DNA of 64,000 nt. It comes from Thinopyrum elongatum. Taxonomy: Eukaryota; Streptophyta; Magnoliopsida; Poales; Poaceae. Positions within the stretch are counted from its first letter, which is position 1. Each line of letters starts with the position of its first letter. Below, piece after piece: positions 44,734-54,861 of this stretch. The notes under the pieces are model-generated. The model saw only the letters and a program-made list of their open reading frames with translations. It was not told the DNA's origin and searched no databases. Where the stretch lies: NCBI GenBank assembly GCA_011799875.1, contig CM022298.1, positions 195,755,452-195,819,451 of the forward strand. Direction: 5' to 3'. Made by a program: the position numbers and the translations under genes.

Positions 44734-46324
44734 TGATGTCTGCTAGAACTACATCGGTATTTCCCCAAAGAGGAAGGGATGATGTAGCACAGCGACGGTA
44801 GGTATTTCCCTCAGTGATGAGACCAAGGTTATTGAACCAGTAGGAGAACCACGCAACACTATGTGAAAGGCACCTGCACACAAATAACAAATACTCGCAA
44901 CCCGATGTATTAAAGGGGTTGTCAATCCCTTTCGGGCAACGGCGCCAGAAATGGCTAGTGGACGGGAGAAAGTTGTAATAGATTGGATAAATATATCTCG
45001 AATAAATGCAAAATAAAATAAAGTGCAGCAAGGTATTTTTGGTTTTTTGGAAATATAGACCTGAAAACAAAAGCAAATAAAAATAGATCGCAAAGGCAAA
45101 TATATTAAAGAAGAGACCCGGGGGCCGTAGGTTTCACTGGTGGCTTCTCTCGAGAAAAATAGCAAACGGTGGGAAAACAATTAATGTTGGGCAATTGATA
45201 GAACTTCAAATACTCATGATGATATCCAGGCAATGATCATTATATAGGCATCACGTCCAAGATTAGTAGACCGACTCCTGCCTGCATCTACTACTATTAC
45301 TCCACACATCGACCGCTATCCAGCATGCATCGAGTGTATTAAGTTCATGGAGAAATGGAGTAATGCAATAAGAATGATGACATGATGTAGACAAGATCTA
45401 TTTATGTAGAAATAGACCCCATCTTGTTATCCTTAATAGCAACGATACATACGTGTCGTTTCCCTTTTTGTCACTGGGATCAAGCATCGTAAGATCGAAC
45501 CCATTACAAAGCACCTCTTCCCGTTGCAAGATAAATAGATCAAGTTGGCCAAACAAAACCCAAATATCAGAGAAGAAATACGAGGCTATAAGCCATCATG
45601 CATATAAGAGATCAAAGAAGACTCAAATAACTTTCATGGAAAAAACATAGATCTGATCATAAACTCAAAGTTCATCGGATCCCAACAAACACACCGCAAA
45701 AAGAGTTACATCATATGGATCTCCAAGAGACCATTGTATTGAGAATCAAACGAGAGAGAGAAAGCCATCTAGCTACTAACTACGGACCCGTAGGTCTACA
45801 AAGAACTACTCACGCATCATCGGAGAGGCACCAATGGACATGATGAACCCCTCCGAGATGGTGTCTAGATTGGATCTGGTGTTTATGGAACTTGCGGCAG
45901 CTGGAATTGATTTTCGTCGACTCCCCTAGGGTTTCTGGAATGTTGGGGTATTTATAGAACAAAGAGGCGGTGCGGGAGGCCACCGAGGTGGGCACAACCC
46001 ACCTGGGCGTGCCTGGGCCTCCAGGCACGCCTTGGTGGGTTGTGCCCCCCTCGGGGCACCCCCCAGTTGCTTCTCCGGCCCACTGGATGTCTTCTTGTCC
46101 AAAAAAATCCACAAAAAGTTTCGCTTTGTTTGGACTCCGTTTGGTATTGATTTCCTGCGATGTAAAAAACATCCAGAAAACAACAACTGGCACTGGGCAC
46201 TATGTCAATAGGTTAGTACCAAAAAATGATATAAAATGACTATAAAATGATTGTAAAATATCCAAGAATGATAATATAACAGCATGGAACAATCAAAAAT
46301 TATAGACACGTTGGAGACGTATCA
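44734..46324 (-). mobile_element. 5' LTR of element B
   Basis: 1591 bp. Minus-strand TATA box TATAAATA at 45956-45949 and GC-rich hairpin arms 45990-46003 and 46034-46047 just upstream. Start TGATACGTCTCCAACG at 46324, end GCAGACATCA at 44734. Confidence 0.95.
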
Positions 46325-46329
46325 ATACC

Positions 46330-46422
46330 TTGGTTCTTAACTGAGGTAAATACTTATCTCTACTTTGCTGCATCACCCTTTCCTCTTCAAGGGAAAAACC
46401 AACGCAAGCTCAAGAAGTAGCA
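46330..46422 (+). mobile_element. LTR A, right part
   Basis: Continues LTR A after the element B target-site duplication (TTGGTTCTTAACTGAGG...), ending AAGAAGTAGCA, a familiar LTR end of this group. The next base begins unrelated LTR text of element Z. Confidence 0.75.
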
Positions 46423-47301
46423 GCTCTCTCCCCCTCTCTCCCGGTAGCGCCGGAGCGCCGCGGGGGCAAGGATCATGACGGCGATCTACATCAACAACCT
46501 TGCTACCGTCAACACCAAATTTCTCCCCCTCTATGCAGTGGTGTAACCTCTCTATTCCTGCTGCAATTCTCTACTTAAACATGGTGCTCAACACTATATA
46601 TTATTATCCAATGATATGTGGTTATCCTATGATGTTTGAGTAGATCTGTTTTGTCCTATGGGTTGATTGATGATCCTGATTGGTTTAAGTTGTATATTTT
46701 ATTTTGGTGCTGTCCTATGGTGCCTTCTATGCCATGCAAACATGAGGGATCCCCGCTGTAGGGTGTTGCAATACGTTCATGATTTGCTTATGGTGGGTGG
46801 CGTGAGTGACTGAAACACATACCCGAGTAGGTGGGTTGTTGCGTCTGGGATAAAGAGGACTTGATACTTAATGCTATGGTTGGGTTTTACCTTAATGATC
46901 TTTGGTAGTTGCGGATGCTTGCTAGAGTTCCAATCATAAGTGCATATGATCCAAGTATGGAAAGTATGTTAGCTCATGCCTCTCCCTCATATAAAATTGC
47001 AATAATGATTACCGGTTTAGTTATCGATCACCTAGGGACAAATAACTTTCTTGTGTGACAAAAACCTTTCTATTAAGCTACTAAATTTATTATCTTGCAA
47101 TTTATTCATAGTTTTATTCTCGCAAAGTACTTCTAGTTTTATACTTGTTCTAGGTAAAGCAAATGTTAAGTGTGCGTAGAGTTTTATCGGTGATCGATAG
47201 AACTTGAGGGAATATTTGTTCTACCTTTATCTCCTCGTTGGGTTCGACACTCTTATTTATCAAAAAGGCTACAAACAATCCCCTATACTTGTGGGTTATC
47301 A
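46423..47301 (+). mobile_element. 5' LTR of element Z, 5'-truncated
   Basis: Contains R/U5-like text ending CCTATACTTGTGGGTTATCA, then ten-odd bases and the PBS. Its U3 and TATA box are missing. Not related in sequence to LTR D except for the last ~60 bases (TTCGACACTCTTATTTAT, CCCCTATA...GTGGGT). Confidence 0.75.
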
Positions 47302-47312
47302 AGACCTTTTTC

Positions 47313-47330
47313 TGGCACCGTTGCCGGGGA
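47313..47330 (+). other. primer binding site of element Z, tRNA-Asp type
   Basis: TGGCACCGTTGCCGGGGA, one change from the usual TGGCGCCG start. Confidence 0.8.
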
Positions 47331-47424
47331 GCAATAGCGTGTGGTGAATATTCTCGTGTGTGCTTGTTTGTTTTATCACTAAGTAGTTTTTATTTTCTGT
47401 TCTAAGTTGTTCTCTATCTTTAGT

Positions 47425-48773
47425 TATGGATATGGAACATGAAATACCAAAAAAATAGTTGTACTTGCTACTCATGGAGATGGGGAACCTCCTAAAACCC
47501 TCGATGCTCATTATGTGAAAAATATTAAACACTACTTTGATAATCCTGAGAAAACCCCATTCAACTTGATAATGGGAGACACGTTGGATCAACGTGAATA
47601 GTTTAGGGATTATCGCTGGACTCAAAAAGGGAAACTCTTATGGGATCAAATTGATTATTTGCAACAGTATGCTTGGAATTTATGCTTGAGATATGATTAT
47701 ACTTGTTGCTCTAGGATGAAGGCTCCACACCTTCCCTTTTCATGTGAATTTAATGATAATGAAACCTTGGCTTCTTGTGCTAATGGTAGATATGATTACT
47801 ATGATGTGGAACAAATAGAAGAATTTGTTGCTTTTAAGGGTGCTTAAGAAATTGAATCTCTGTTTGAAAGGTATGAAGATTATGATGATGTTGTTTATAG
47901 ACTTGAAAATTTTGCTATACTTCAATATTGCTATGAGAATTATAAATACAATTAAGATATTGATGTATTTATTGAGAAAGTATCCGCTGTCCAAGAAGAT
48001 ACTAATATTTTGTAGGAATCTATGGAAGAAGAAATTGGTGAAACTGTGAGCTTATTAGATGAAAAAGATGAGGAGGAGAGCGAAGAACAAAAGGAGGAAG
48101 AGCGGATTGATCACCCATGCCCACCTTATAATGAGAGTAACTCTTTATCCCATACATTGTTTAATTTCTCTTCGTGCTTACCGAAGGACGAATGCTATGA
48201 TGATTGCTATGATCCCTTGGATTAATTTGAAATATGCCTTTTTGATGAAATTGATACTTGCTATGCTTGTGGCCATGATGCCAATATGAATGATGCTTAT
48301 GAAGATGAACTTGCTATAGTTCCTTATGTTAAACATGAAATTGTTGCTATGGCACCCACACATGATAGTCCTATTATCTTTTTGAATTCTCCAAACTACA
48401 ATATATTGGAGAAGTTTGTTCTTATTAAGGATTATATTGATGGGTTGCATTTTACCACTACACATGATGTTTTTTATGAGTATAATATGCATGTGCTTGC
48501 TTCTCCTACTTGCAATTATTATGAGAGAGGAACTACATCTCCGCCTCTCTATGTTTCGAACACCATAAAATTGCACGGAACAACTTATGCTATGTATTGG
48601 CCTTTACTTGATGTGCATGAATTGTTCTATTATGACATGCCATTGCATAGGAAGAGATTTATACTTCATTATTGCATGATATATGTTGCTTTGTGCTCAC
48701 TACTAAATTACAAATCATCGTTAATTAAAATTGGCTTTGATATACCTTGGGATCCGGGTGGATCAATTACTTG
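47425..48773 (+). pseudogene. acidic orphan ORF of element Z, with many stops
   Basis: Starts at ATG 47425 (MDMEHEIPKK, then a stop) and can be followed through several stops. Recognisable stretches are YYDVEQIEEFVAFKGA (ends 47847), ESMEEEIGETVSLLDEKDEEE (48022-48225), and a 162-codon open part from 48286 (MNDAYEDELAIVPYVKHEIV) with YIDGLHFTTTHDVFYEYNMH and HRKRFILHYC, ending near 48773. Acidic, tyrosine-rich composition and position match the ORF of element G, although direct similarity is limited. No known domain. The sequence after the stop codes for nothing but contains a conserved GGGAGACAACCCGG trailer. Confidence 0.65.
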
Positions 48774-49049
48774 AGCACTTTATGCCTAGCTTAATGGCTT
48801 TAAAGAAAGCACTGCCAGGGAGACAACCCGGAAGTTTTAGAGAGTCATTTTATTCTATTGTGTGCTTTTATAAAGTTTAAAAACAAAAAAAAATATAGAG
48901 GGGAACCTAAAACTTTTTCAAAAAGAAAAGTGAAAGTGAGAGAGACGAGCATTGTTAAAGTGGGAGCTAGCCTTGAACTTTGTTCATGCCCATGGAAACT
49001 TTGTGAACCTTGATTACAGAAACTTTTCAACAAAAATAATAATCCCCAT

Positions 49050-49745
49050 GTACAAATCCATTGTATTATAAAAATAATGTGCCAAGATTTGCCTTTACGA
49101 TGATTAGATTGTTTGTTTGGTATGTGCGGTGCAAAAACAGAAACTTTGGCTATAGTGCATGAATTTACATTTTTTACTAGAACGTCAAAAGTTTTTGAAA
49201 ATTTTACACAGTACTGTCATGATTTTTTTATTTTGTCCTAATTCGTCAAAATGTTTGGAGTTACAGAAGTATGGTCAAAGTTCAGATTGTGACAGACTGT
49301 CCTGTTTTTGACAGATTCTGTTTTTGATGCATTGTTTTGCTTGTTTTGATGGAACTATCGAGTGCATCAATGGTATAAGCCATGGAGAAGTTAGAATACA
49401 GTAGGGATAATGAAAAAAATAAAATATGAATGGGTTTGCAATAGTACTTAAAGTAGTGATTTGCTTTATTGTACTAACGGATCACACAAGGGTTTTTGTT
49501 AAGTTTTGTGTGGATGAAGTGTTCGAAGATCGAGGAGGTCTCGATATGAAGGAGGAGAGGCAAGAGTTCAAGCTTGGGGATGCCCAAGGCACCCCAGGTA
49601 AATATTCAAGGAGAATCAAGCATATAAGCTTGGGGATGCCCCGGAAGGCATCCCATCTTTCTTCAACAAGTATCGGTATGTTTCGGTTTTTGTTTTGTTC
49701 ACGTGATATGTGTAAATCTTGGAGCGTCGTGTGCCTTTTATTTTT
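49050..49745 (+). repeat. noncoding module in element Z
   Basis: A single copy of the ~700-bp module found twice in G: ATAATGTGCCAAGATTTGCC, a TTTGACAGATTCTGTTTTTG block at about 49304-49325, GCTTGTTTTG, the hairpin pair and TCTTTTAATAATG at the end. Confidence 0.7.
49571..49654 (+). repeat. paired hairpins with PPT-like arms in element Z
   Basis: Hairpin a 49571-49596 (AGCTTGGGGATGCC, CAA, GGCACCCC) and hairpin b 49626-49654 (AAGCTTGGGGATGCC, CCGGAA, GGCATCCC). Same order, spacing and loops as in G. Confidence 0.8.
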
Positions 49746-49807
49746 CTTTTAATAATGCACCATGCTGGTATGAGATAGTCCTTGGTTGATTTATAGAATG
49801 CTCTTTG

Positions 49808-50002
49808 CACTTCACTTATATCTTTTGAGTATGGCTTTATAGAATGCTTCATGTGCTTCACTTATATTATTTGAAGTTTGGATTGCCTGTTTCTCTACAT
49901 ATAGAAATCCGTTATTTGTAGAATGCTCTTTTGCTTCACTTATACTTATTAGAGCATGGTATTTTCTAGAAAGAATTAAACTCTCATGCTTCACTTATAT
50001 CT
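49808..50002 (+). repeat. repeated TTCACTTATAT motif, four copies
   Basis: Copies near 49810, 49855, 49934 and 49989, mostly preceded by TGC. Same motif family as 41270-41490 and 25562-25620. Confidence 0.65.
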
Positions 50003-51274
50003 ATTTAGAGAGTCAACGGGAATTGGTCATTCACATGGTTAGTCATAAAATCCTACATAAAACTTGTGGATCACTGAATATGATATGTTTGATTCCTTGC
50101 AATAGTTTTGCGATATAGAGATGATAATATGTGGGAGGTACTAGTGAATGATTGTGGTTAGTAAGAATATTGGTGTTAAGGTTTGTGATTCCCGAAGCAT
50201 GCACATATAGTCTCTCGTTATGCTAAGAAGTTGGAGCATGATTTATTATTGATTGTCTTCCTCATGAGTGGCGGTCGGGGACGAGCGATGGTCTTTTCCT
50301 ACCAATCTATCCCCCTAGGGGCATGCGTAGTAGTACTTTGCTTCGAGGGCTAATAAACTTTTGTAATAAGTATGTGAGTTCTTTATGACTAATGTGAGTC
50401 CATGGATTATATAGACTCTTACCTTTCCGCAATTTGCTAGCCTCTTCGATACCGTGCATTGCCCTTTCTCACCTCGAGATGTGGTGCAAACTTCGCCGGT
50501 GCATCCAAACCCCGTGATATGATACGCTCTATCACACATAAGCCTTATTATATCTTCCTCAAAACAGCCACCATACCTACCTATTATGGTAGTTCCATAG
50601 CCATTCCGAGATATATTGCCATGCAACTTCCACCGTTCCATTTTTATGACCTGAGCATTCATTGTCATATTGCTTTGCATGATCGTACAATAGCTAGCAT
50701 GATATTTTCATGGCTTGTCCATTTTTTGATATCCTTGCTACGCTAGGTCATTACACATCCTGGTACACTGCCAGAGGCGTTCATATAGAGTCATACTTTG
50801 TTCTAGGTATCGATTTGTAAGTAAATAGAAGTGTGATGATCATCATTATTCATTATTAGAGCATGTCTCAGTGAGGAAAGGATGATCGAGACTATGAGAC
50901 TCCGGACAAAAAGAAAAAAAGCGAGGCCAAAAAGAGCCCAAGAAAAAAAAGGAAAGAAAAAAAAGAAAAGAAAAAAAATGAGAGAAAAAGAGAGAAGGGG
51001 CATGCTAATTCCACACTTGTGCTTCAAAGTAGCACCATGTTTTTCATGTAGAGAGTCTCCTATGCAGTCAATTTCATATACTAGTGGGAATTTTTCATTA
51101 TAGAACTTGGCTTGTATATTCTGATGATGGGCTTCCTCAATTGCCCGAGGCCTTGAGCAAGCAAGTTGGATACACACCCACTTAGTTTTCATGTCGAGCT
51201 TTCATACACTTATAGCTCTTAGTGCATCCGTTGCATGGCAATCCCTACTCCTCACATTGATATCAATTGATGGG
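50003..51274 (+). other. 3' noncoding end of element Z
   Basis: AT-rich, no coding region. Includes a ~95-base purine-rich run at 50905-51000 (A/G with few interruptions), usual near the 3' end of this element group. The sequence ends in the middle of the 3' region because element D was inserted. Confidence 0.5.
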
Positions 51275-52792
51275 TGATACGTTCATTTTGCATCATGTTT
51301 TCCTACTGTTATTTGTAGTGTTTTTATGCTTTATAACACTTTGTGGAGTAATTCTAATGCCTTTTCTCTCATAATATGCAAGGTTTACACAAAGAGGGAG
51401 AATACCGGTAGCTGGAATTCTGGACCTGAAAAAGCTATGTCAGATATACCTATTCTGCACATCTCCAAATGAGCTGAAATTTTACGGAGAATTATTTTGG
51501 AATATATAATAAATATTAGAGAAAAGAACTACCACAGGGGGGCTGCCAGGTGGCCACAAGGCACCAGGGCGCGCAAGACCCCCCTGGCGCGCCCTGGTGG
51601 GTAGTGGGCCCCTTGGCCCACCTCCGGTGCCCATCTTCTGGTATATAAGGTCTTTTGACCTAAAAAAATAAGGAGAGGACTTTTGGGACGGAGCGCCACC
51701 GTCTTGAGGCGGAACTTGGGCAGGAGCACTTTTACCCTTCGGCGGAGCGATTCCGCCGGGGGAACTTCCCTCCCGGAGGGGGAAATCTAAGCCATCGTCA
51801 TCACCAACAACCCTCTCATCTTTGGGAGGCCAATCTTCATCAACATCTTCAACAGCACCATCTCATCTCAAAACCCTAGTCCATCTCTTGTGTTCAATCT
51901 TTGTACCGGAACCTCAGATTGGTACATGTGGGTGACTAGTAGTGTTGATTACATCTTGTAGTTGATACTAGATGGTTTATTTGATGGAAGATTATATGTT
52001 CAGATCCATTATGCTATTTAATATTCCTCTGATCTTGAGCATGAATATTACTTGTGAGTAGTTTCCTTTGTTCTTGAGGCCACGGGAGAAGTCATGTTGC
52101 AAGTAATCATGTGAACTTGGTATTTGTTTGATATTTGATTATATGTATGTTGTGATTCCCTTAGTGGTGTTATGTGAAGGTCGACTACATGACACTTCAC
52201 CATCTTTGGGCCTAAGAGAATGCATTGTGGAGTAGTTATTAGATGATGTGTTGCTAGAGTGACAGAAGCTTAAACCCTAGTTTATGCGCTATTCCGTAAG
52301 GGACCGATTTGGATCCATATGTTTAATGCTATGGTTAAATTTTTATCTTAATACTTCTTTCGTAGTTGCGGATGCTTGGGAGGGGATTAATCATAAGTGG
52401 GAGGCTTTTTCAAGTAAGAACAGCACCCAAGCACTGGTCCACCCACAATCAAATTATCAAAGTAGCTAAAGTGAATCAAACCAACATGATGAAAGTGACT
52501 AGATGAAATTCCCGTGAGCCCTCAAGAACGCTTTGCTTATTATAAGAGACCGTTCCATCCTGTCCTTTGCTATAAAAAGGATTGGGCTACCTTGCTGCAC
52601 TTTTTTTACCATTACCATTACTTGCTCGTTACAAATTATCTTGCTATCAAACTACCAGTTACCAACAATTTCAGTGCTTGCAGAAATTACCTTGCTGAAA
52701 ACCGCTTGTCATTTCCTTCTGCTCCTTGTTGGGTTCAACACTCTTATTTATTAAAAGGACTACGATTGATCCCCTATATTTGTGGGTCATCA
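51275..52792 (+). mobile_element. 5' LTR of element D
   Basis: 1518 bp, starts TGATACGTTCATTTTGC, ends TTTGTGGGTCATCA. TATA box TATATAAGG at 51642-51650 after a GC-rich inverted repeat (CCAGGGCGCG 51567-51576, CGCGCCCTGG 51589-51598). Confidence 0.88.
51642..51650 (+). promoter_or_regulatory. TATA box of LTR D
   Basis: TATATAAGG, 44 bp after the GC-rich inverted repeat. Confidence 0.6.
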
Positions 52793-52802
52793 AGACTCTT
52801 TT

Positions 52803-52821
52803 CCAGCGCCGTTGCTGGGGA
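52803..52821 (+). other. primer binding site of element D, tRNA-Asp type, mutated
   Basis: CCAGCGCCGTTGCTGGGGA, two changes from the usual site. Confidence 0.7.
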
Positions 52822-52898
52822 GTGAAGCACTCTTGGTAAGTGGAAATCAGTAAGGAAAAATTTATATTACGTGCTGAAATTTATTGTCACTTGTTACT

Positions 52899-53216
52899 AT
52901 GGAAAACAATCCTTTGAGGGCTTTGTTCGGGGTATCTTCACCTCGACCAGAAACACAAAGAGTTTCCCTTCAACCTACTGCACCTACTGAAAATATTAGT
53001 TATGAAATTCCTTTGGGTATGATAGAGCAACTGCTAGCTAATCCTTATGCAGGAGACTGAACGAAGCATCCCGATATGCATTTGATACATGTGGATGAAA
53101 TTTGTGGATTGTTTAAGCTTGCAGGTTTACCCGGAGATGAAGTTAAGAAGAAGGTTTTCCCTTTATCTTTGGGGGGAAAAGCATTGACATGGTATAGTGA
53201 AAGTGCAAGTAATCCT
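52899..53216 (+). pseudogene. gag start of element D, truncated and with a stop
   Basis: Begins MENNPLRALFGVSSPRPE, continues to IEQLLANPYAGD, meets a TGA at 53058-53060, and resumes as HPDMHLIHVDEICGLFKLAG and KVFPLSLGGKALTWYS, a typical Gypsy gag N-terminal half. It is cut at 53216 by the Copia LTR. Gag forms the virus-like particle; this fragment is dead. Confidence 0.8.
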
Positions 53217-53545
53217 TGAGTGGTTTTGGTAATTCATAAGAACATATAGCCCATTGAACTAATATCCATTCAAGATAAATATTTCAGGAAGTTCAATGAA
53301 TGGCATGGCATGGACTAGGAATGTGGACCCCTCAAAATGCTAAGGACATAGATTGGCAAAAGCTCAAGACTCTTCATCTTTGTTTTAGTGATCCAAGATC
53401 ACATTGAGTCCATAGGAAAGCCAATACTATTAAAAGGGGATGAGGTGTTGCTTAATGGCTTGCTTGCTCAAAATGCTTAGTGATATTGCTCCAAAGCCCT
53501 CAACCACTTTCTCATTCCAAATATGTCAAAACCCTAAACTCTAAC

Positions 53546-53932
53546 TCGGCCCCACCGATTCATTCTATCCGGCGCCACCGAGTTCATATGACATAGCCAC
53601 TGCTAGAAACCCTAAATAGTTTAGTCTCACTAATACGGATCTCGGTCTCACCGAGATGGCCTTGCCAACACTCTGTGACTTGTTGCATTTATTTTGGTCT
53701 CATCGAGTTATGCAATCGGTCTCACCGAGTTGGCATGACATTCTTTCTGTTGCCTTATTGCTTCACTTCGGTCTCACCGAGTTGATGCAATCGATGCCAC
53801 CGAGTTAATGTTTGTCTTAAAGCCCTAGCACATCGGTCCCACCGAGTTGTTCCAGTCGGTCCCACCGAGATTCCTAACGTTCACATTTTGAACTAATCGG
53901 TCAGACCGAGTCTAGCTATTCGGTCTCACCGA
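53546..53932 (+). repeat. array of TCGGTCTCACCGA palindromes in U3
   Basis: Eleven copies of TCGGTNNNACCGA or close variants, at about 53546, 53570, 53642, 53695, 53716, 53768, 53791, 53833, 53856, 53897 and 53920. The half-sites CGGT and ACCG are the best-kept part, while the middle three bases vary (CTC, CCC, CAG). Many are followed by GTT. The array ends 40 bp before the TATA box. Confidence 0.8.
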
Positions 53933-53972
53933 GTTTGGTTAAATGTGTAATGGTTGAATTTTGTGTGGAGGC

Positions 53973-53980
53973 TATATATA
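53973..53980 (+). promoter_or_regulatory. TATA box of LTR E
   Basis: TATATATA inside GGAGGCTATATATACCC, downstream of the palindrome array. Confidence 0.7.
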
Positions 53981-54779
53981 CCCGTCCACCCCCTTCTCCA
54001 TTTGTGACAGAGCCATCAGAACGTGCCTACACTTCCACCATACATTTTCTGAGAGAGAACCACCTACTCATGTGTTGAGATCAAGATATTCCAATCCTAC
54101 CACAAGAATCTTGATTTCTAGCCTTCCCCAAGTTGCTTTCCACTCAAATCATCCTTCCACCATATCCAAATCTGTGAGAGAGAGTTGCGTGTTGGGGAGA
54201 CTATCATTTGAAGCACAAGAGCAAGGAGTTCATCATCAGCACACTGTTTATTATCTTTTGGTGAGTGGTGTCTCCTAGATTGGTTAGGTGTCGCTTGGGA
54301 GCCTCCGTCAAGTTGTGGAGTTGAACCAAGAAGTTTGTAAGGGAAAGGAGATCGCCTACTTCGTGAAGATCTACTCGATTGAGGCAAGTCCTTCGTGGGT
54401 GATGGCCATGGTGGGATAGACAAGGTTGCTTCTTCGTGGACCCTTCGTGGGTGGAGCCCTCCATGGACTCGCGCAACCGTTACCCTTCATGGGTTGAAGT
54501 CTCCATCAACGTGGACGTACGATAGCACCACCTATCGGAACCACGCCAAAAAACTCCGTGTCTTCATTGCGTTTGCACTCTCCAAACCCGTCCCTTTACA
54601 TTCATATGCAATGTTCTACTTTCCGCTGCTATACTCTTAGAATTGCATGTGTAGGTTGATTGCTTGACTTGTGCTAGTTGCTAAAATCAGCCAACAACTA
54701 AAATTGGGAAAAGGTTAGATTTTTATTTGGTCAAGTAGTCTAATCACCCCCCCTCTAGACATACTTTCGATCCTACAAG

Positions 54780-54796
54780 TGGTACAAGAGCTTTGG
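54780..54796 (+). other. primer binding site of element E, Met-tRNA type
   Basis: TGGTACAAGAGCTTTGG two bases after the LTR end; TGGTATCAGAGC is the usual form. Confidence 0.75.
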
Positions 54797-54861
54797 TCTC
54801 CATTTGCCTTGATTTCCATAGCTTTGGTGATCATAGCCTTGGTTTTACAACCTAGGAGAGT

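Larger units (their letters stand above)
38372..46324 (-). mobile_element. element B: complete Gypsy-type element with gag and protease only
   Basis: 7953 bp, minus-oriented, with LTRs 38372-39952 and 44734-46324 and matching 5-bp target-site duplication ATACC (38367-38371 and 46325-46329). Polypurine tract and tRNA-Asp PBS are present. The internal region codes for gag and an aspartic protease remnant, then 2.4 kb of noncoding sequence; reverse transcriptase, RNase H and integrase are absent with no sign of a scar. It is therefore non-autonomous by design. About 44 LTR differences by eye (near 2.8%) suggest roughly a million years at the usual grass rate. Confidence 0.95.
46423..51274 (+). 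mobile_element. element Z: gag-pol-less Gypsy relative, both ends lost
   Basis: A partial LTR (46423-47301) is followed by a PBS and an internal region with a decayed acidic ORF and 3' noncoding blocks shared with G and B. The left part of the LTR is missing where it abuts LTR A. On the right the internal region stops after GATATCAATTGATGGG, where element D begins; its own polypurine tract and 3' LTR are not seen in the window. Confidence 0.8.
51275..53216 (+). mobile_element. element D: Gypsy 5' LTR plus start of gag
   Basis: Complete LTR 51275-52792, PBS and the first ~110 gag codons, then replaced by Copia element E at 53217. Since E's own downstream part leaves the window, the rest of D probably lies to the right. 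Confidence 0.85.
53217..54777 (+). mobile_element. 5' LTR of element E
   Basis: About 1561 bp, from TGAGTGGTTTTGGTAATTC to TTTCGATCCTACA. Contains the CGGT-N3-ACCG array (53546-53932), a TATA box and several in-frame-looking but unsupported ORFs. The right end is fixed by the PBS; the left end by the switch from gag sequence. Confidence 0.85.
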
